From assembly GCA_012295275.1 (NCBI GenBank), contig CM022669.1, forward strand, positions 4,730,777-4,771,776: a stretch of 41,000 nt of DNA, in the 5' to 3' direction. How positions within the stretch are numbered: the stretch's first letter is position 1; each line of letters begins with the position of its first letter. Below the pieces are notes generated by a model. It did no database searches. It was not told where the DNA came from and was given only the letters and a program-made list of their open reading frames with translations. This DNA is from Chrysomallon squamiferum (taxonomy: Eukaryota > Mollusca > Gastropoda > Neomphalida > Peltospiridae). Shown in pieces: positions 1 to 11,973 of this stretch. The position numbers were made by a program, and so were the translations under genes.

Positions 1-1281
1 CATTGTCAGGTCATAGAATAGAAGGTTCAGACATTTTTTGATGTGTACTTAAATAAGATGAATTATGACAAAAGTGTGCTGTTTGCCTTCACTCACTCTA
101 TACATATTTCTAATACATTTTCGCTTTAAATTCATGTAGATGAGCTTTCATTTGAACAATTTTTTTTGAGCAACTTTAATGTTTTCTGGTGCTGTTTTTA
201 GCTGGAAGTTTCTGTGATGTGTATCTAAACACACACACGTACGCACTCACTTACACATACATATCCTCACACCTAGCCTTTTATATACAAAAAACCCTGA
301 TGTATGTCAGACAATGTGGCAAGTTGCCTTTGGTTAGGTCTTTTGCTCATCATTGTATACTTCTTGCCCCATTTTGCTTTTCGTAAGAAAATGAGTATCA
401 TACTTCGTTCATAAGCTGTGTTTGTTAATCTTATAATTAAGTTTCTTGCTGGTATTTTTTTTTTTTTTTTCTTTTTTCTTTTTTTTCTTTTTTTTTACCA
501 AATATCTAACAACGTTATGCATGAGAACGAAAGAAATATAGGCCTATATGTTGAGAGAGTGCGAGCTTTATGGAAGAAGGCCAATAATATATATATGTAT
601 ATATATACACATATATACAAATTTCAGTCTTGTATTTTCTTGATTACGTGTCTGTTCGAAAATTGGTTAGCCTGGTTGACATCGCTAATGTTATCTGTTT
701 TGAGCTGCGTCTGGCTTTTGGCGGGCTTTTTGCGTCACTGAATTATAATTCTTACTATCGTTACCATTTCGCCGAAAGAAAAATGTTTTCTAACATCTTT
801 AATACAGTTCATATCATTTCCAATCTGTAAGTTTTTGCTTTGTTTTTTTTTCTAATATACACCAATAGCTATTTTATAACAAAAAAAAAAAAAAAAATCG
901 TCACGCCCGAGGGTGATGCATTTTTTTTTTTTTTTTTTATGAGGGGTTCTGAAGGACAGAATTTGGCATTTCCAATGTTCTGCCATCAGTCAGGACATAG
1001 GTCAGACTATCGGTCAACTGTCTGACTCTTTCCTTACACGCAGTGAAGCTTTAAGCACGATTGCTGGACACTCAATCGAAGACTGGGTAACCACCCACAA
1101 CTGAACGATCGCATAGAGCCAACCCGTAGATTTGTCAGCAGAAATTTTAAATTCCTTCGGCGAGAAGGTATTTGAGTGTTATCTTGACGTTACTGTACCC
1201 TCTCATTGATCAGTGCCCTTAAAATATATCAGTGGCAGACAGCTTTGTTGAGATCAGGAGTCACTGGGGAAAAAAACAAAC
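1..1281. other. Upstream region of the aquaglyceroporin gene
   Basis: No protein-coding exon was recognised here. The stretch holds a short AC-rich run near 228-265, long T runs (about 456-497 and 920-938), an A run (880-897) and a TA-rich patch near 588-618. It must contain the promoter and 5' UTR of the gene that starts at 1282, or an upstream non-coding exon, but I could not place a TATA box or initiator with any confidence. The open frames in it are low-complexity. Confidence 0.5.
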
Positions 1282-1374
1282 ATGGGTTCACAGAAAGTCA
1301 GTAGACATCTGGTAGTTAGAAATGAACTAGGAAGAGAAATGCTGGCAGAATTCATCGGAACATTCATCCTTGTT
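1282..1374 (+). CDS. Aquaglyceroporin exon 1
   Basis: Encodes residues 1-31: the cytosolic N-terminus and first half of helix 1, with the family pattern REMLAEFIGTFILV. Followed by a strong donor, GTAAGT at 1375. Ends in phase 0. Confidence 0.88.
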
Positions 1375-2609
1375 GTAAGTTTTGTTACGTTATTGTTATT
1401 TTTATTATTATTGATTCTATTGTTGATTTTATTGTTGCAACTACGAGAAGTACTTTTACTACAACTACTATTTCATACTGTTACTACCTTCACTACTACT
1501 ACTGTTAGCACTACTATTACTACTACTATTCTACTACTTTTATAGCTACTACTAATATTACCCTATTACTATTTCTATTTACTACTACTGTTACTGTTAC
1601 TACTTCTATTACCTCTACTAGTATTGCTACTTTTATTTACTGCAACTACTAACTACTACTACTATTACTACTACTTCAATTATAACTACCGTTACTCAAA
1701 TTAAAACTGCTTTTGTTTTGCATCTGGTGAAAATCCAGCTATCTTACAACTCTTTTTATAACGATTTACTGATAATTTAGAATTATTCCATGCAGTTTGT
1801 TCATCAATAATTAAAGCAAACAGATTTCAAGAACACTAAAAACTTTAATTTAAAAATATTAAACAAATTCTTGAATGTAATATAATCTCATTGTTTTTAT
1901 CACCATTTCAGACATTTCTCTGCTATGAAAAAAAACTTTGAAAACATAACATAAACATTAATTTTTTCAAGATATCCTATTTCAGTTTTCCCTCTTTGAA
2001 CACTAAATTCAAAATATATCAAAGACTGATCACAATCTCAGTTTTCAAATTTAAGAAAAATAGCTCTTTTCCAAAATTAAGGAGCGTATTATGTAAACAT
2101 TTTGAAAACATGACAATAAATATTTTTCTGCTTTTAAGAAATAAAAATAAAAAATTATATGACTTCCCAGAAAGATAATAAATATCTAAACATTTATTTT
2201 TTTCTATTTTCCATATTAAGTTTAAACAAATAATAATAATATTTTTAAAAATATTAAAGACGGGTAAGGCTGGTGGGACGAACCTCTCTTGTTTTTGATT
2301 CTGTTTTCTCCGAAGACGTATCAAGGACAGGTCGCGTGTACAGAGTAATAGTAAAATACACAAATACCCTCAAAACACTATTTATGACCTCTCTTCGAGA
2401 CAGCACTAACAAAATGATTAATGGTTACTCGTTACGACATTTTCAAGCTCGATACTTTTTCTTTTGACTGTCTGCATTTGTTGAATGTCTTATCGGTTAT
2501 TTTGTATGTCTTATCAGTTATTTTGTAGCGGATTAGTATATATGGAGCATATTATGCACTAATAAAAGAAAGGGATATAAAATTACATATATATATATAT
2601 TGCATATGT

Positions 2610-2689
<80 letters not shown>

Positions 2690-3277
2690 ATATAAAATTA
2701 CATATGCATTAAATATATATATATATATGCATACATATATATATCCATATGTATTATGTAAACATATGTATTATGTATTATGCATATATACATATGCATT
2801 ATGTAAACACTGATACATCCCATCATCCGTCATTACATACGTACATACATGCATAAAGGTAAGTAGATACACACTCAACTAAATTTATTTAATTTGATAG
2901 GTGTAAAGTCCCCATGTACCGCATAAATTATCTCGACAAATAACAAATATTTCAAATAAACTGATGAACATTACTTATGTGACAGCAAATTTTAAAATTT
3001 AATACTATTTTTTCTTCTTCTTCTTCTTGAACATTTCATTTTTTTCTCTGTATTGGTTTACATGTTTTACGAGGTGTTTTAAATTAAAAGGTTAAGATAA
3101 AGTCAGTTCCTTAAACTATTTAGATCTCGTTATCATGATCGTCTGTGATCGTTAAATATTTTGATTCCGTGAAATTTATTCCAAAACAGCTTGTCATAAA
3201 TTCTCGACAACAACAAAAACAACAACAACAACAACAACAATAATAATAATAATGAAAAAGAGAAGATGACGACGAAC

Positions 3278-3320
<43 letters not shown>

Positions 3321-4255
3321 CATAAAAGAGAGAATAAAAAACAAAAGAAGATGAGAGCATCAAACATAAAACAATAATAATAAAAAAAAAAATCCTTTCT
3401 AAAATAACTAATAAATAATCAGTACTCCCAAAACAAATTATTATTATTATTATTTTTTTATTTTTTTTCAGACTTTTGCTGTTGGTTCCGGTGCTCAGTA
3501 CACTCTCAGTAGACAGGAACTCAGCAGTTTCTTCACGGTGAACGCTGCTGGCGGAATGGGACTAGCGCTCGGGATATACTGGTCTGGCGGAGTCTCCGGT
3601 ATGTCAAAATCAAACACCACGTGACTTAGGATTAAAAAAAAAGTATTCTCTCTGAAAGTTGTACTGACTTGACTAATCGAACTGCGTTTTGTGTTCTACA
3701 AGTTGTGACCGAGTCACGTGATTTAAGAGTAATGTTAACATGACAGTGAATCACCACGAGGTCGCACAGCAATAAATCTATACAAGTAAATCGTTGGCCT
3801 ACTTAGTTCAGTGGTAGATTAACATTTCGATATACAACAAGACGTAGGAACAATCCTCCTTAGTACCCGCAGTAAATTTAGTTTGAGTCAGAGCACCATA
3901 ACATTTTCAAAGGCTAATTTACGTTAGTGAAATAACAATATTTACGACAATCACTCTGTTAGAATATTGACCATTATATATGTTACTTATAGAACAACAT
4001 AACTATAATATATATCCCCATACGCAAAATAGATTTCTTTGCCTTCGTAATAATATTTATTTATTTTTAAAGGAGGTTATTTGAATCCGTGTGTAACGCT
4101 TGCTTTCTGTCTTCGTGGAAACACGCCGTGGTGGAAGTTGCCTTTCTATGCCGTAGCCGAGCTACTAGGCGCCTTCGTGGCTGCTGCCGTGCAGTTTGGC
4201 GTCTATTATGGTTGGTCTTTTATATATTTATAACGTTCTCCAGAGCGCTGTAGTA

Positions 4256-4300
<45 letters not shown>

Positions 4301-6582
4301 GTTGTAGTTGTAGTCGTAGTAGTAAAAGCGTGTTATTTAATGAGAAATATCTTAACCACCATGCAAAGTAATCTTTAGATATTTTAATGAATACAACATA
4401 GTCTGATTCTTCTTGGGTTCAGTTTTAGATGTATATTTGTAGTAAATAAGATTATATACTCAAGGCTGGATTTCCCATATAGGCTTTCAAGGCTAGAGCT
4501 TAGGGCGGCAGTTTATGAAAATTGTTACTGGCCAGTGGTGCCAACTGTGCGCCTTTCGCACAATAAATCCGACCTTGTATATACTGTATATTTAATTAAT
4601 GAAGGCATATTGTATGTATGTTTCGTCGGAATTTTCTTCTATTATAATTCATTTATTGACACAATGCTTCACTGTCATCATTTCACATATTCTAATAATA
4701 ATACTTAGATGCCATCAACCACTACGACGGCGGAATTAGATCAACGGAAGGAGTGAACGCAACGGCGGGGATATTTTCAACTTTTCCAACACCGTACGTT
4801 TCAACACTCAGTTGTTTCTTTGACCAGGTACACTGCACCCCTAGTTTGCATCATTTAATACACCTGTGATTTAGATCATTATCGAAATACCTTTCTGGTT
4901 CTAAAACATAAATTTAACATCTTAAACGTTCTTCCCAAATGTAACCTTGACCTTGATGTATCTTAACCACAACAAATGGCATATACTTGATTACTTGACT
5001 TTTTCACGCCTAACTGGTAAAACATTATTATGGTTTTGATGTACAAATCAAAGAATCCAGATCTGAAAATCTGTAACAGCTTTATAATAGCTGTTACTTA
5101 AATAAAATTCAATAATAAATCATAAAACGCAAGTTATGAAAACAGACATTTTTAAACCTTTTCGCTACGTGCTTGTACATTATACATTATAAACCAGTTC
5201 TGATTCTGCTTATTTCTTTTTGTGTTGGCCGAACAGGTGTTTGGTACGTTCATTTTGATTGGCTGTATCCTGGCAATTACTGATAGGAAGAATATGCTAC
5301 CGAACAAAGGTCTTTTGCCATTGGCTCTCGGTTCTATTGTGTTCGCTATTGGCACGTGCTGGGCGCTCAACTGCGGCTACGCAATCAACCCAGCTAGAGA
5401 TTTTGGTCCCCGACTGTTCACGGTTGTAGCTGGGTGGGGTCTCGCCCCTTTAAGGTGTGTTTAAAACTGTCAGTTTTAAAGTATGGCGATACTAATAATA
5501 TATAGATTAAATACTTTTTGTAAATCTCATAATGACTTTTAAGATACGTATTTTTATAATAGTCGTAGCGACCAGTTTTAAAATGTAGTAAATAGTAATG
5601 CTGGTTTGAACACCTTGTTTATCGGTTTAGGTAATTATTTTTATAGATTAATCTTCAGTAATATTAAGAAATATTTTAAAATCATTAATTTAGGCTATAT
5701 ATTATTATTATTATTATTTATTTCGTTTTTCTTTTTTTCTTTCTTTCTTTCTTTCTTTCTTTTTATTTCTATTGTTTTTTTTTTTTTTTTTTTTTTTTAG
5801 AGATTTATCCTCAGTACTAATCATAAAGTTTGACGTTAGGCCTAATACAGATATTTGAAGTTAGACAAGATATCATACGAGCTGATGTAGGTGTATCGTA
5901 AAGAACTTCAGTATAAAGTTACATTTTCATGGGTTTTTCTTTTAGTTTTCGAAATTACAACTGGTTCTGGGTTCCAATCGCTGGTCCTCTTTTTGGCACT
6001 GTATTAGCATGGATTGTGTACATGGTCTTCGTAGAACTGCACTGGGAACCAGATGCTGTTGACAACGCCATGTCCGACGTAGTCAAGCAAGCTAACATGG
6101 AAATGAAGGTGTACGATAATGAAAAACTTAATAAGTTTGAAATGGATAATGAAGGGTTTGTACCTGGTACGTATAATGGTCACGCCAGGACTCAGTTTAA
6201 TGTGACTTTTTGTAACAGCTCGCGAATTGTTAAGCTGCTTCATTCATTTAGTACCTTAAATACTAGAATTGTACTGTTTCACTTTATCTACTTTAAAAAA
6301 AAAAAAATTCCCAATAGTTATAAATGTATTTTATGCCTGTATCTTTTTAAATATTCAATTTTCATAGGCTATAATTATATAACCCTTTATTTAACTATCT
6401 GTATTAGTATATGTTACTGGAAATATGTCTGTCTTTGCATATGTATAACATAGTATTATCATTTTGTATTTTTGTTTTTTTTATTTTTATTCACAAGAAA
6501 GTAAACAGTGTAAATATTTCCTAGGTGTGTATCTATTATATAATTTATTTATTTTTCAGATGATGTTAGAACGAAGTTGTGA
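1282..6582 (+). CDS. Aquaglyceroporin (aquaporin family, GLP type), seven coding exons
   Basis: Plasma-membrane channel of the MIP family, predicted to pass glycerol and other small solutes as well as water. Join: 1282-1374, 3472-3598, 4073-4210, 4709-4827, 5237-5454, 5946-6166, 6560-6582. This totals 939 nt, or 312 residues plus stop; every intron is GT-AG and every phase fits. The start ATG has A at -3 and G at +4. Seen in the protein: N-terminal helix with AEFIGTF (22-28), first pore loop GGYLNPCVT (74-82), second pore loop GYAINPARDFGPR (206-218), and six hydrophobic segments. The Asp after NPAR is the family mark of aquaglyceroporins. By hand alignment to E. coli GlpF the selectivity filter is G58, G198, Y207, R213. 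The first motif is NPC (78-80), not NPA. The C-terminus TKL fits a class I PDZ ligand. The exact ortholog is not assigned. Confidence 0.9.
2618..2687. repeat. (AT)n microsatellite
   Basis: About 35 uninterrupted AT dinucleotides read directly, flanked by further TA-rich sequence. Confidence 0.95.
3210..3318. repeat. (AAC)n and (AAT)n microsatellites
   Basis: An AAC run (from about 3210) becomes AAT, is interrupted by a short GA-rich spacer at 3254-3277, then continues as AAT to about 3318. Long open frames on the other strand here (poly-Tyr, poly-Leu) are artefacts of the repeat. Confidence 0.9.
3472..3598 (+). CDS. Aquaglyceroporin exon 2
   Basis: Encodes residues 32-73 and one base of codon 74: the end of helix 1 (TFAVGSGAQYTLS) and helix 2 (GLALGIYWSGGVS). 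The acceptor is a T-rich tract ending CAG at 3469-3471; the donor is GTATGT at 3599. G58 in helix 2 aligns with the selectivity-filter Trp of GlpF. Confidence 0.9.
4073..4210 (+). CDS. Aquaglyceroporin exon 3, first pore loop
   Basis: Encodes residues 74-119: pore loop B GGYLNPCVTLAFCLRG and helix 3 (KLPFYAVAELLGAFVAAAVQ). The position normally holding NPA reads AAT CCG TGT, giving NPC, and the His that usually precedes the motif (GAHLNPA in GlpF and AQP3) is Tyr. The exon ends on the first base of the Asp codon of YYDAI, with donor GTTGGT at 4211. Confidence 0.9.
4211..4708 (+). other. Aquaglyceroporin intron 3
   Basis: Contains (AAT)n at about 4256-4299 followed by a GTAGTTGTAGTCGTAGTAGTA stretch, and a small perfect hairpin TGTGCG-CCTTT-CGCACA near 4548-4564. 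The sequence around 4465-4565 is less AT-biased than its surroundings and may be a decayed mobile-element fragment, but I could not identify it. The neighbouring introns 4828-5236 and 5455-5945 hold only AT-rich sequence, apart from TGACCTTGA-like words at 4943-4956, ATT repeats (5700-5720) and T runs (5775-5799). Confidence 0.5.
4709..4827 (+). CDS. Aquaglyceroporin exon 4
   Basis: Encodes residues 120-159: the long extracellular loop C of aquaglyceroporins. It includes NATAGIFSTFPTPYVS, matching the family pattern in which the loop dips toward the pore mouth, and the start of helix 4 (FFDQ). Acceptor TTAG at 4705-4708, donor GTACAC at 4828. Too short to stand out as an open frame by itself. 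Confidence 0.88.
5237..5454 (+). CDS. Aquaglyceroporin exon 5, second pore loop
   Basis: Encodes residues 160-231: helix 4 (VFGTFILIGCILAITD), helix 5 (LPLALGSIVFAIGTCWALNC) and pore loop E GYAINPARDFGPRLFT. The NPA is intact here, with the constriction Arg (R213) and the aquaglyceroporin-specific Asp (D214). Donor GTGTGT at 5455. Confidence 0.93.
5946..6166 (+). CDS. Aquaglyceroporin exon 6
   Basis: Encodes residues 232-305: helix 6 (WFWVPIAGPLFGTVLAWIVY) and a mostly cytosolic, charged C-terminal tail. If the donor GTACGT at 6167 is not used, the frame runs on to 6453 into low-complexity hydrophobic sequence. That reads like intron, so splicing to 6560 is preferred. Confidence 0.87.
6560..6582 (+). 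CDS. Aquaglyceroporin exon 7 (C-terminus and stop)
   Basis: Short last coding exon after a T-rich tract and CAG at 6557-6559. It completes the split codon and encodes DDVRTKL followed by TGA. The phase fits exon 6 exactly. TKL at the end fits the class I PDZ ligand pattern (S/T-x-hydrophobic). Confidence 0.72.
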
Positions 6583-6966
6583 CATCCCAGAAAACTGCGC
6601 AAACTTCTGCAGTTAAATATTATTTTGCTGAGTGTTGTTTTCACCCAGTACTGAACTATGACGATATTATTAAATATGTGTAAAGCCTGCTGTATTCAGT
6701 ACATAGAGACATACACCAAAACTTAAGATGTACAAGTGTCAGAATATAAGAATGAAAGAAGGAAAAAAACAACAAAATAACAACAAAAAATCACACCAAA
6801 AAAAAAAATAAAAAACCCCCCAAAAATAAAAACAACAATAACCAGATTAAAAAAGTGCACATCAAAATGACAAGTAAGTTTTCACTTCCTTTCCAATATA
6901 AAATAAAAACAGAAAAAAAGAAAAGTGATGGGTTTATTTAGGGTCATGGCGCAGTGAGGGTTAGGG

Positions 6967-7027
6967 TTAATATTAGCCTATCCTTAATGCTAATTTTAAT
7001 TTTGTGTTGGGGATAGGCTAATATTAA
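6967..7027. repeat. Perfect 17-bp inverted repeat (hairpin) after the aquaglyceroporin stop
   Basis: TTAATATTAGCCTATCC at 6967-6983 and its exact reverse complement at 7011-7027, with a 27-base loop. GTTAGGG-like words flank both arms. In an mRNA extending this far it would form a stable stem. It could also be the remnant of a small foldback transposable element. Confidence 0.85.
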
Positions 7028-8583
7028 GTGTTAGGGTCAGGTCAAGAAAATCAGACAATGTATACGTAACTGATTTTATTTGTCCAGATTTAATCACTTA
7101 AATTGATTTTCACAACTATTTTCAATATAGAAAATGGACATATTCATGTTCAGTCTAGAAAACCATATGCAGTTGTCGCTACAATGTATGCAACAATTTT
7201 TGGAAATGGAAACTGATCTTATTTATGCGTTATTGCTGGCGAAAACGTGCGTTATGTTTAGAATAGGATATTACACAGCTGTGAGCTGATTTTTGTCTGT
7301 CAGGATGTCATGTTGCAAACAAGCATTTTATTACTCATATACAAAAAAACAAGGCTCTACCATCCTACAAACATTGTGGGAACAGAAAAATGTTCAAAGC
7401 TGTACCTTGTATTCAGAAAACATGGAAATTATATTTCTAATTTTAAATGATCACTATTCTATAAATATTAATACGCGCTACTATCGCCAACTCTGTTAAT
7501 TTTATTTATATTCATTTTTGTTACATCTAATTTTAGTGGGAATAAGAGAGAGAGAGAGAGAGAGAGAAAGAGATTGTGTTCATGTTTTCTCTATCACAAT
7601 ATGAAACAGAATAATAAATAAAATTTTAGTTTGTATCAAAATTGGTTTTATTTCTGTAAAGATGATTAATCTCTCATACAGGTTGAAAGATCAATGAAAA
7701 ACAAAATAATAAAAACACAAAGACGAAATAAAACATGGGAGAACTGGCAAGTGAATGAATACCACAACCATCAAATGAGATAGATCAATGCTACATACTT
7801 CAACAGACTTAACAATCCAAGTACCACACTTAAGAAAAAAAAAAGAACAAATAATAATTTAAAAAAAAGGCCTTGGTTATTACATCGTATAACAACACTG
7901 TTATATATATCTATTATTATAACTATGTATCACAAAAAATGTGTTATCTGCAACTCGCATAACAGAAATAAAAAATCTCAAACTGTAATCATGAGTTAAA
8001 CAATGTGTTCTAATTGACGTAAATCAGCTCATTCTTTATCACAATAATTTTATATTTCAGTTTTCGTTTGAATTTATATATATATATATATATGTACACA
8101 TGCATGAGTGAATAAAGATAAATTACAGCTCTATATTTATTTAAGTCTCTTCTATTTGCTTCTATTTAACATAAAAATGCAATTTTTTCATATTAATTTT
8201 TCCTTTTTTAATCCAACAAATAATAAAATAATATTAAAATTGTAAGACACATTTTTATATAAAAAAAAATTACCTGTTTGATAATGAAGAAGTATTATTC
8301 ACTGAATTAATATATATATATATATATATATATAAAAAAAAATTGATGAATATTTTTTTTATTTTTTTTTTTTTTTAAATCTAAAATTTTAACTTTCTGA
8401 AATTCTTCACACATCAGTCCTGCTCTATTTTTTAACAGTGAATATTATATTTGATAAACCTCTATGAATAAAACAGTAACAAAATAAACAGAACCACACA
8501 GGTGAGCAATTTAAACAATGGTAATATCACAAATAACAGAATAATAGACATATTTTATACATACATAACATATACATACTCAG

Positions 8584-8584
<1 letters not shown>

Positions 8585-8626
<42 letters not shown>
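8585..8626. repeat. (CA)n microsatellite
   Basis: 21 uninterrupted CA units read directly, in the interval between the two genes. Confidence 0.95.
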
Positions 8627-8629
<3 letters not shown>

Positions 8630-11059
8630 GCATGCATACATACATAGATATACAGTATGAGATGCTGAACAATATATATATAATAAATAACATATTTCTC
8701 GTCTATCTAAAACATACAAGTTTTAACACACAAGTAATGTAAAATAACAGTAGAATTATACACTGAATTATACTGAGGAGAAGTTTTTCATTTTAACTAC
8801 TGATAATGTGCCTGTACAATTCCTATTCATATTTACATTACTATTTATCATTACTTTCTTAACAGAAAAATGAATTTTGTACATCCATTTGTTAACATAG
8901 AAGGCAACATGCACCATAACCTTTCAGATTTTTTTTGTATATGTTTATGGATGTAAAGGGAAAATCTGTTTGATCTATTCATCCACTATCAAATGCATAA
9001 TCAGAGATGAATTTCTTTATTAAGAAACAGAAATAAGAATTTAATTCCTGGAAGCAAGTTTAGCATTGCTTATATATGTATATATATATATATATCAAAA
9101 ACAATTGTAAAAACACTAGTCCAATATTGATTTAAAAAAAAATAAAAAATAAAATAATGTAAATGCAGGATGTGTTTTTTGAAGTACTGGGCTATATAAT
9201 TTGACAATCAGAAATAAAAACATTTAAATATAACTTTATTACTGTTTTAACTTTGATATTTGTAATAATTTTTTAACATAAATATACTTGTAAAGTATAC
9301 AAGTCAAATGAGTTATTTTTTTACAGTCATGTAACAATGTTATATAACTTTATGAAATATAATGTAATATAATTTTACTTATGTAGTATGTTTATTAATG
9401 TTGTGTAAATTTATGTAAAATACTGTTTGTGTAATATAATATTATTAATGTAGGATAACTGTAAAACTAAGTGTATATAAGAAGTATTATAATTTTTATG
9501 CAATTACTTTATACTGATAATAAGCTCATCAATAAAATATTAATTTAAAATAAAAATAATTATCAAAAAATTAAATAGTAATTTAAAAATATTCCTTTTT
9601 TTTAACTTTAAAAAACCCACACAAAATGAACTATTATATAAAATAAAGAATATAAGGTTAAGTATGAAGATATCACTTTAAGTAGATAATAGAAGTATAG
9701 AGGTATAATAAAGTATAACATCAATACATTTTAAAATAAAGTATACCTAGATCTGTGAACAAATAATAAAATGGATTTAAATAATATGGATTTCAGAATA
9801 TGTAAATTGGCATTTGATATATTAATAAGAAAAGAAATAAAACCAAATAAAAATAATGCATAATGGGATATATATATGAATCTGCACCAATGTCTTCATT
9901 TAAATTATGAATGCCCATTTAAGCAGAACTGAAATCTGTAGCCTGTTTGACTAGATTTTTATAAAGTGATAGAAATTAACTCTGTTTTAAAATTTGAAAA
10001 AGTACATTCTGGGTAAATAGTTTGTGTAATACTGTTATTCTAAAAATTCTAACCAAGACAACATAGTTTAATATGTGAGTCTTGTCTGTACATTTTTTTA
10101 AAGTTCAAACAGTACAACATAAATAAATAAATGAGAAAATCCCTTTAAAACATTATTATTAACAGACTATTTGTGATATTTCCAAATATTAAAAAAAAAG
10201 ACCCTTCAAAATATAAATGAAAAATAAATGAAAAATAAGTTCGTGGCAGTTACATACTGTTATGTATATACCTTTCTATTTTTTATTTTTTTTTATTTAT
10301 AAATAAAAAATTTGAACTAGAAAAATACAACAAACCAAAAAAAAAAAAAAAAAAAAAACCCACTGATGATTAAACTGCATGCTAGAAAAGCTGCCTAAAT
10401 GAAACTACCAGTTTATGAGAGATCACCTAAGATTAATTCAAATATCCTACACAAACCATGAACATTATTATTTTTATATATATATTTTGTTTTGAATCAT
10501 GCACACAGTATAATTGCACTAACACAGTCTCATCCATCTATAAACATTTAAGTATAAAAATGAAAAATTCTGTTACAAGCATTGCACTATTTACAGAATT
10601 TTATAAAACATAGAAATGAGCTGATCTATATAAACAAAGATTGCTAAAACAAAAAACAAAAGAACAAGCTGTATATACATACAATATACAGTTTATAAAA
10701 TTCACAGTTGTAAGTTATATCTCACATATATACATATAAAATACAGTTCACTGTATAGTATATTTATATATTTTTTTGTAGCAGCAATGTAGAACAGCCT
10801 ATTGTAAAATACCATTAGAGTTTAGATGTGTTTGCAAAATAGTTCTGCTTAATTAATAATAATGTTAAAAAATGACTGACTGAAATTATTAATTTTGTAT
10901 GCATAATTTAGCCACTTAATTATTTACATATAATTTTATGTAAATATTTTAGAATTTGTAAATAATTCATGTAAAAAAAAAACATTTTGAAGTTTATAAT
11001 TATGAATTTTATCATTGTGATACAATACCTTTTGGCTGTGATGTTAGTGTATTAAGGTA

Positions 11060-11075
11060 CAACAACAACAATAAC

Positions 11076-11120
<45 letters not shown>
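11060..11120. repeat. (AAC/AAT)n microsatellite
   Basis: AAC units pass into a long run of AAT; similar AAT tracts recur through the unc-13 introns. Confidence 0.9.
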
Positions 11121-11126
<6 letters not shown>

Positions 11127-11938
11127 AAAATAGTAATAAAAATCAGTATTAATGATAGAAATAAATTAAAAAAAATTAAATACATTCATAATAAAAATAA
11201 TAATAATAATATAAAAAAATAAAAATAAATAATAACTATTAATCTTTTAATAAACTCCAATTATTATTAAATCAAAATTACACACAGAACTTTCATTATA
11301 ACTTTTTTTTCCCCCTATGATGATGTTGAAAATACAATAAAATTATAAAGCAAGATAACATAAGCACACTAAATGGTATAGAAATTGTTTATAAACAATG
11401 GACACGCACGTACATTGTCCAGTTTAATGGTTAAAGTATGCTAGGACATTGATGAGGTCAGTTGTCCATTTGCTAAATATTATCAACACAGATATAGTCT
11501 TGTGCATATACAAAATGAGGTTACTCTCTATGAAGTTTGTGAAGTTTTTCTTCTACTGAAGTTCAGGAGGTTGTACAATCAAACTCGTTATGTCAGAAAG
11601 AAGTTTACTTACTTGGGTCAAACAAAACCCGTTTCACTGCTTGTGTTCAGTGACACAAATTTTAATGATTTTATTTTTGAAAATGAGTTTTTAAAAATAA
11701 TAATAATAATAATAAATGAAAGATTTTCAAAATGTTTATTTTATTAGAAGAGGTGAAATTTATTTCAAACATCCAGACATTTATTATTTATGGGGGGATA
11801 AATTAATTTTTAAATTTTTTTTTTTTTTTTATTTTATTTTTTTTTTTTAAATTAATTTCATCATACTTTGTAATTTCAGGTATTTAAAGGTGTTAAAACA
11901 ATTTTAAAATGACCTGACTGTAAAATCTGACAGCAGTT

Positions 11939-11941
<3 letters not shown>

Positions 11942-11970
<29 letters not shown>
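11942..11970. repeat. (GT)n microsatellite
   Basis: About 14 GT units read directly. Confidence 0.93.

Positions 11971-11973
<3 letters not shown>

Larger units (their letters stand above)
1375..3471 (+). other. Aquaglyceroporin intron 1 with simple repeats
   Basis: 2.1-kb intron. About 1381-1700 is an imperfect (TAC)n/(TAT)n triplet tract, 2618-2687 is a pure (AT)n run of about 70 bp inside a wider TA-rich zone (2580-2780), and 3210-3318 is (AAC)n passing into (AAT)n. No extra exon was recognised between them. Confidence 0.7.

Noticed and set aside
1001-1026. Hairpin GTCAGAC...GTCTGAC upstream of the aquaglyceroporin start
   Set aside because: Only a 7-bp stem, with no sign that it is transcribed or conserved.
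4465-4565. Possible transposon fragment in aquaglyceroporin intron 3
   Set aside because: Composition differs from the flanks and there is a small hairpin, but no frame, terminal repeat or family could be recognised.
6167-6453. Read-through extension of aquaglyceroporin exon 6
   Set aside because: The extra sequence is low-complexity and hydrophobic, a good donor sits at 6167, and a phase-matching exon with a stop follows at 6560.
6961-6970. Telomere-like TTAGGG words
   Set aside because: Only isolated TTAGGG-like words beside an inverted repeat, too few for an interstitial telomeric repeat.
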